NCBI GenBank assembly: GCA_008125075.1
Contig: VLTH01000002.1
Location: 2,156,777-2,220,776 of the forward strand
Source: Acetivibrio alkalicellulosi
GTDB lineage: Bacteria > Bacillota > Clostridia > Acetivibrionales > Acetivibrionaceae
DNA length: 64,000 nt
Direction of reading: 5' to 3'
Below the pieces are notes generated by a model. It made no database searches. It was not told the origin of the DNA and saw only the letters and a program-made list of their open reading frames with translations. This document shows, piece by piece, positions 59,340 through 64,000 of the stretch; the first letter of the stretch is position 1, and every line of letters starts with the position of its first letter. A program made the position numbers and the translations under genes.

Positions 59340-60299
59340 TTACATCCCAGAAGTCAATTCTTTATATTTTTCACTTAAAAAAATTGCTCTATCTCGATAT
59401 TTATTGTAATAAATTTCAGCTGAAAATATTTGCATTATAGATCCACCATGATATTTTTGGTCATAAATTTGCCATATAAGTTCTTGATTTTCTTTTGAAA
59501 ATGTTTCCCACTTTTCCTGTGAAGTAATTAGCCATTTCTTTTTTTCATCATTAAGTTCTTTATAAAGTAAATTATAATTTATCTCCATTTCCGACTTCCA
59601 CATATCACCATATAAAACAATAATGTCAACCCCTTCACTAGTAACCCCAGACCAATTATTTATAGCTTCATTAAATTTAATATCAATAGGGTGTGTTTTT
59701 TCTCCAGTTGTTTGACAATTAATTCTATTAATGGCCAACCCATTTTCAAATATCTTGTATTCACTAGCACTGCTACCTCCTGTTTTTTCAATTTTTATAA
59801 CTGTATTATCATCCATAACGTAATAGGAACCAAAACCCCATAATGCACGCCCTGCATTATAATAGAAGTTAATAGTTCTATAATCACTATATGTCACATG
59901 ATAAAATTGATAAATTCCTAAATATAAACCACTCTCTTTATCTTTTTCAAAAAACATTTTTCTTTCTATATCGTTAGTTGTTTCATAAAATTTCGAGTAG
60001 GTAAATTCTGAATGATATCTTTTTATTAATTCAAAAACCTCTATATCCTCCTTACTAAACTCTTTTTTTGTTTTTTCGTTTTCTTGACTTTCTAAATTTC
60101 CATCCTCATTGTATTGCATACTTTCATTCTCCATTTTACTATTCTCTTTTATATATTCTTCTGCTAACTTCCCATTATTACTAACTTGGATATCTAAAGT
60201 ATTTTTATTTACCCTCTTACCAATTTCAAATCCAACAAAAATAGAAAATCCTATTACAAATACCGAAAAGATTACAAGTATTATTATGTTTTTTTTCAT
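59340..60299 (-). CDS. membrane-anchored protein with LprI-like C-terminal domain
   Basis: A 319-residue protein. The N-terminal segment NIIILVIFSVFVIGFSIFVGFEIG is a signal anchor, followed by a polar Glu/Lys-rich linker (about 45-95). The middle part (about 95-220) is beta-rich with IYQFYHVTYSDYRTINFYYN and VIKIEKTGGSSASEYKIF. The C-terminal 80 residues, with LLYKELNDEKKKWLITSQEK, QELIWQIYDQKYHGGSIMQIF and YRDRAIFLSEKYKEL, resemble the LprI/DUF1311 family, which includes a secreted lysozyme inhibitor in Mycobacterium; the usual Cys pair is absent. AGGAGG precedes the ATG. It may protect the cell wall, but this is inference. Confidence 0.7.
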   Translation of the reverse strand: MKKNIIILVIFSVFVIGFSIFVGFEIGKRVNKNTLDIQVSNNGKLAEEYIKENSKMENESMQYNEDGNLESQENEKTKKEFSKEDIEVFELIKRYHSEFTYSKFYETTNDIERKMFFEKDKESGLYLGIYQFYHVTYSDYRTINFYYNAGRALWGFGSYYVMDDNTVIKIEKTGGSSASEYKIFENGLAINRINCQTTGEKTHPIDIKFNEAINNWSGVTSEGVDIIVLYGDMWKSEMEINYNLLYKELNDEKKKWLITSQEKWETFSKENQELIWQIYDQKYHGGSIMQIFSAEIYYNKYRDRAIFLSEKYKELTSGM

Positions 60300-60535
60300 T
60301 ATGTTTCCCTCCTAAAAAAATAATTCAGCTATACATAACAAATTTCACTATATTGTGTGTTGTTATGTTTATCAGCAGTAAATTATAAAGCCTTGATTAC
60401 AAAGAAATATAGTTTACTTAATTTTATCACTTAATATTAGAGCTCACAATATAGTAGGCCTAAAACTAAAAAACATTTCAATTTCATATAATATATGATT
60501 ACTCCTTGTTTTCCCCCAAAAATCTGAATTTAATG

Positions 60536-60563
60536 TTGAGTTATACATAAAAACAGTTATAAT
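60536..60563 (+). promoter_or_regulatory. sigma-A-like promoter of the MATE gene
   Basis: TTGAGT (60536-60541), a 16-bp spacer and TATAAT (60558-60563), about 40 bp before the MATE start. The 60300-60535 gap shows nothing else. Confidence 0.6.
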
Positions 60564-60604
60564 ATATACTATATATATTTATAAGAATCTTGAGGTAATA
60601 ATAC

Positions 60605-61972
60605 ATGAATGTAAACTTTGGAAGAGATTTAACAACTGGAAGCATACCTAAGCACTTATTATACATTTCTATACCAATGCTAATAGCAAATTTTTTACAA
60701 GTTTTATACAACCTAGTTGATGCAATGTGGGTAGGTAATCAAGTAGGACGGGAAGCACTTGGTGCAATAGGTGTAAGCTTTAGTGTTACTTTTATATTAA
60801 TAGGTATTTCATCAGGTGCAACCATCGCCACAACTATACTTATATCCCAATACTTTGGTGCTAAAGATTATGAAATGGTTCATAGAGTTGTTAACAACTC
60901 TTTTTCAGTATCATTAATTCTAAGTATATTGATGTCCTCCTTAGGCATTATTTTTAGAAATGACATATTAAGATGGATGGGCACTCCAACTGAAATATAC
61001 CCCTTAGCATCTTCTTATCTTAAAATAATACTTGCAGGATATATATTTACTTACTTTTCTTTTTTAGTTACTTCAATACTAAGAGGTATTGGTGATTCTA
61101 TAACACCACTTATTTTTATGGCTATAGGAGTTATAATTAACATTATTTTAGACCCTTTTTTAATTATGGGGATTGGCCCATTTCCACAATTAGGAGTAGA
61201 AGGTGCAGCTTACGCTTCTGTTATATCTACAATAATTGCTTTTTTAATAGGTCTTATTTACTTAAATAAAAAAAATCACATAATAGCTTTTAACCCAAAG
61301 AATCTTATATTAGACAAGGGTCTTACAGCTATGTTGTTTAAGATCGGCATACCTTCAATGATTCAGCAAACATTTGTTTCAATAGGCATGGTGTTTATAT
61401 TAACTTTTGTTAATGTCTTTGGAGAATCTGCCACTGCATCCTATGCTGCAACAGGTAGGATAGATTCTATTGCATTTATGCCTGCATTATCACTAGGTAT
61501 GGCTGTATCAATACTTACAGGTCAAAATCTAGGAGCGGAAAAGCCTGAAAGAGTTAAAGAAATATTTAAGTGGGGAGTAATAATGACTTCTGTTATTACT
61601 GTAGTAATCTCTTTATTTGCAGTAAGCATGCCATCAGTATTACTTGGAATGTTTGGTCTTAAAAACGACTTAGCTGTTTTAAATATTGGAATAGAATATT
61701 TAAGAATTGTAGGTGCCTCATACATCTTGTTTGCTATTATGTTTATATCTAATGGAATAATTAATGGTGCAGGGCACACTCTTATAACAATGTTATTTAC
61801 ACTTATATCCCTTTGGTTTATACGAGTTCCTCTAGCAAATAAGCTATCTTCAACAACTTTGGGGCTTCGAGGAATCTGGATATCTATGTCAATAAGCTTT
61901 GCTATCGCCCTTTCTATGAGCTTAATTTATTACTTTTCTGGAAGATGGAAAAAGGTAGTATTAAAAAAATAA
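60605..61972 (+). CDS. MATE family efflux transporter
   Basis: A 455-residue inner-membrane exporter with 12 spans. The N-terminal signature is IPKHLLYISIPMLIANFLQVLYNLVDAMWVGNQVG, and each half has the MATE pattern (VGREALGAIGVSFSVTFILIGISSGA; LFKIGIPSMIQQTFVSIGMVFILTFVNVFG). MATE proteins exchange drugs or metabolites for Na+ or H+. GAGG precedes the ATG at 60605. The substrate cannot be told. Monocistronic, ending in a hairpin. Confidence 0.94.
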   Translation: MNVNFGRDLTTGSIPKHLLYISIPMLIANFLQVLYNLVDAMWVGNQVGREALGAIGVSFSVTFILIGISSGATIATTILISQYFGAKDYEMVHRVVNNSFSVSLILSILMSSLGIIFRNDILRWMGTPTEIYPLASSYLKIILAGYIFTYFSFLVTSILRGIGDSITPLIFMAIGVIINIILDPFLIMGIGPFPQLGVEGAAYASVISTIIAFLIGLIYLNKKNHIIAFNPKNLILDKGLTAMLFKIGIPSMIQQTFVSIGMVFILTFVNVFGESATASYAATGRIDSIAFMPALSLGMAVSILTGQNLGAEKPERVKEIFKWGVIMTSVITVVISLFAVSMPSVLLGMFGLKNDLAVLNIGIEYLRIVGASYILFAIMFISNGIINGAGHTLITMLFTLISLWFIRVPLANKLSSTTLGLRGIWISMSISFAIALSMSLIYYFSGRWKKVVLKK

Positions 61973-61996
61973 ATGCCTTGCGTGACGCAAGGCATT
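61972..61996 (+). terminator. hairpin after the MATE gene
   Basis: AATGCCTTGCG (61972-61982) pairs with CGCAAGGCATT (61986-61996) around a 3-nt loop. A short T run is seen further on. Confidence 0.65.
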
Positions 61997-62194
61997 ATTA
62001 GGGGGTTAAAATGTATTTTGTGAGGTCAATTATATTATTGACCTATTTTTTTTTGTTTATTCATACATTAATAAAAATTTTATAAACAACATTTTAAATG
62101 TTAACATTTGATAATATTGGATAAAAGTAAAAGTAAAAAAACTCCGAATTTGAAGCATACTATAAGTATTCTTTTTTTAAGGAGTAGATTTTAT

Positions 62195-62893
62195 TTGAAT
62201 TATGTGTTTAGACTAAAATATAGACTTAAAGAAGAAGGCTTTGCAAATACAATAAGATATTTTATTAATGTGGCACTTTATGCTTTAAAACACCTTTATA
62301 ATAGTATTATTTTAGATATTAAATATAGCCATAGACTTCTAAATGGTAATAAAAAGTCTCCTTATAAAAAACTAGGTGCTAATGATACATACCATACAGA
62401 TTATATGGCTATGCCATTGATATTTGAGCAGATATCAATTAATCCAGATGATGTTCTTGTTGATGTAGGATGTGGTAAAGGTAGAGTTATAAACTTTTGG
62501 TTAAGTAAAGGTTATAATAATAAAATCATAGGCTTAGAACTAGATCCAGATATAGCTAAAGAAACTGCAGCACAGTTTTTATCACGTAAAAATGTCCAGA
62601 TAATTTGTGGTGATGCAATAGCTAATCTCCCTTACGAAGGAACAGTATTTTATTTTTACAATCCTTTTACCGAATGGAAAGTAATGGAGTTCGAGAGAAA
62701 AATGACTTCTATATCTGAGTCTAAAAAAGTCAAAATCATTTACTATAATCCAAAGAGCCTTCATGTGTTTAAAAATGAAAACTGGAATATTCAGATGATT
62801 GACTTTGAAAAAGACTTAGGCTTAAAAAAATGGGGTCGACTAAACAAATACCACGATCTAGCTATAATAACCAGCCATAATATACCATGGTAA
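62195..62893 (+). CDS. class I SAM-dependent methyltransferase
   Basis: A protein of about 232 residues if translation starts at TTG 62195, which has AAGGAG ten bases upstream; a more upstream in-frame TTG at 62108 has no ribosome site. Motif I is VLVDVGCGKGRVINFWLSKG (about 90-109), the acidic strand-2 end is IIGLELDPDIAKETA (about 113-127) and ICGDAIANLPYEGTVFYFYNPFTEWKV follows. NPFTE is where N6-adenine/glutamine methyltransferases carry an NPPY-like motif, but the family here is the DOT1/Methyltransf_25 style. The target is unknown. Confidence 0.8.
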   Translation: MNYVFRLKYRLKEEGFANTIRYFINVALYALKHLYNSIILDIKYSHRLLNGNKKSPYKKLGANDTYHTDYMAMPLIFEQISINPDDVLVDVGCGKGRVINFWLSKGYNNKIIGLELDPDIAKETAAQFLSRKNVQIICGDAIANLPYEGTVFYFYNPFTEWKVMEFERKMTSISESKKVKIIYYNPKSLHVFKNENWNIQMIDFEKDLGLKKWGRLNKYHDLAIITSHNIPW

Positions 62894-62995
62894 AGTATCA
62901 AGAATTAGCACCCTAAAATTCAGTAAAATATTTTGTTATAATAACACTTAACAGTAACGGTAGTATTTCAGAAGCTATAAGATAAAACTAGAATT

Positions 62996-63026
62996 TTCCA
63001 GTCAATTATAAACTAATTGACTGGAA
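62996..63026. terminator. bidirectional hairpin between convergent genes
   Basis: TTCCAGTCAATT (62996-63007) pairs perfectly with AATTGACTGGAA (63015-63026) between the methyltransferase gene and the edge gene. Confidence 0.7.
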
Positions 63027-63079
63027 CCAAGCCTTTTAAGATATCACTAGTTCGGAAGATGCTTTACTTAAACACATTT

Positions 63080-64000
63080 TTAAGATGCAAAATTTATCAT
63101 TGAGTTTTGTAAGTTTTTCATAGTGTCCATAAATTCATTCCACTCATGATTAACTCTATCATTAATAGAGACATTAATTATCTTAGGTAATTCAAATAAA
63201 TCCTGTAGAGAATCCATTTGACTTATTTCTGATATCACATTGGACTCTATATAAGAAATAGAATTATTTACCTTGTTCATAATATGGGGCATATCCTTAA
63301 CTTCATCTAAAATCGATTCAATATTTGTATTTATAATATTATTTTCCAAGTTCCTCTGCCTAGACGTCAATTCATCCACTACACCATCTATAAACCCAGC
63401 TAGATTAATCCCCAGCCCTGCTTTACTGCCTAAATTTATCACCCCAGCTAAGTCACCAATCCCTGGTACTGCAAAAAACAATGATTTAAGGGCACTTGAC
63501 CATTCACCCTCACGCATATATGTTAATGAGTTTGCAACATCAGCTATTGCTCCAAACTTAGGTACAAGGCCAAGTCCATTTAGAGTCATATGCCTCCAAA
63601 AACGATATGTTTCAACATCTGCACCTACAACATCAGTAAAAAAGAATTCTGTTGTAAAATCGGTCATAAGAACCGGGTTCAAAATAACATAGGGTTCTTT
63701 TAAAAATTGATCCCACATTCTTCCACCCCTGTCAGGATCAAATATTTGAAAGCTACCACTCTCCTGTCTAATTCCTTGATTCTTCAGATATTCTAAAAAA
63801 TCATTTAATTCCACATCTGTAAGGGAATCAAGATTTACATTAATACCAAAGTCGGATAGTGATTGTTGTAAATTTCTTATTTGGCTCGAGTAAATATCAT
63901 GATAATGGTTCCATTCCTCCTGAACAGTAGTATTTATAGTTATGAGTATCTTTCTCATCATTTCAAGGTAATCTCCAGGATTACTTATATATTGACTCAT
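63080..64000 (-). CDS. 306-aa hypothetical protein at the window edge, pre-toxin-like core
   Basis: Begins at an ATG that coincides with the last base of the window, so the true start may lie outside. Helices open (GDYLEMMRKILITINTTVQEEWNHY) and close (NDRVNHEWNEFMDTMKNLQNSM) the protein, both with an E-W pair, and coiled segments lie between (LENNIINTNIESILDEV). The centre, GEWSSALKSLFFAVPGIGDLAGVINLGSKA (about 170-200), resembles the pre-toxin PT-TG region of LXG/WXG-type secreted proteins. No toxin domain follows, so it could be a truncated or structural member. I cannot assign a family firmly. Confidence 0.55.
   Translation of the reverse strand: MSQYISNPGDYLEMMRKILITINTTVQEEWNHYHDIYSSQIRNLQQSLSDFGINVNLDSLTDVELNDFLEYLKNQGIRQESGSFQIFDPDRGGRMWDQFLKEPYVILNPVLMTDFTTEFFFTDVVGADVETYRFWRHMTLNGLGLVPKFGAIADVANSLTYMREGEWSSALKSLFFAVPGIGDLAGVINLGSKAGLGINLAGFIDGVVDELTSRQRNLENNIINTNIESILDEVKDMPHIMNKVNNSISYIESNVISEISQMDSLQDLFELPKIINVSINDRVNHEWNEFMDTMKNLQNSMINFAS

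Overview
The window is AT-rich DNA from a spore-forming, Gram-positive anaerobe of the cellulosome-producing Clostridia (Acetivibrio/Ruminiclostridium-like). This rests on two dockerin-bearing glycoside hydrolases (GH9 and GH16), a sigma-I factor, a large SLH-domain surface protein, many sporulation genes (yabG, spoVAC-D-E, DUF1657, YhcN-type lipoprotein, alpha/beta SASP), a pheST T-box and strong AGGAGG-type ribosome binding sites with frequent GTG/TTG starts. I cannot name the species from sequence alone.

Layout. 0-8 kb: the tail of a DEAD-box RNA helicase, then an unusual cluster of small proteins (helical proteins, Gly/Phe-rich membrane mini-proteins ending in AHES/AHE, a YlbF-family protein, an FGFGxP-repeat protein) around the spore protease yabG and a patatin-like lipase. 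8-16 kb: an HExxH metallopeptidase, a DacF-type D,D-carboxypeptidase, sigma-I, proA, a YhcN-type lipoprotein and a methyltransferase. 16-18.5 kb: two overlapping HgdB/COG3580-like proteins without their usual ATPase. 18.7-22.1 kb: a mobile-type spoVA operon (DUF1657, DUF421, spoVAC, spoVAD, spoVAE, DUF1657). 22.3-27.4 kb: GH9 and GH16 dockerin enzymes flanking a third Gly/Phe mini-protein; the GH9 gene has a sigma-I-like promoter. 27.7-31.7 kb: ketopantoate reductase-like protein, a chorismatase/RidA-fold protein and an MFS transporter. 32.2-39.2 kb: a 2305-residue SLH surface protein. 39.4-47 kb: tRNA-Leu, metallophosphoesterase, pgi, SASP, and pheST behind a Phe T-box. 48.2-55.7 kb: a four-gene DNA-processing operon (AddB-like ATPase, UvrD-type helicase, four-Cys RecB-family nuclease, RecJ). 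55.9-59.2 kb: a winged-helix/membrane protein pair, an AbiEi/AbiEii toxin-antitoxin pair and two decayed genes. 59.3-64 kb: an LprI-like membrane-anchored protein, a MATE exporter, a methyltransferase and a possibly secretion-related protein at the edge.

How it fits together. Most genes serve sporulation and germination (coat/cortex processing, Ca-DPA uptake, DNA protection) or plant polysaccharide breakdown at the cell surface. Dispersed short intergenic repeats of several families (an approximately 160-bp MITE-like element with inverted ends, a double-hairpin CGCAGCGG element, and shared hairpin cores) fill many gaps. The items most likely to be new are the split AddAB-like helicase/nuclease/RecJ operon, the small spore-type mini-protein cluster, and the dispersed repeat families.
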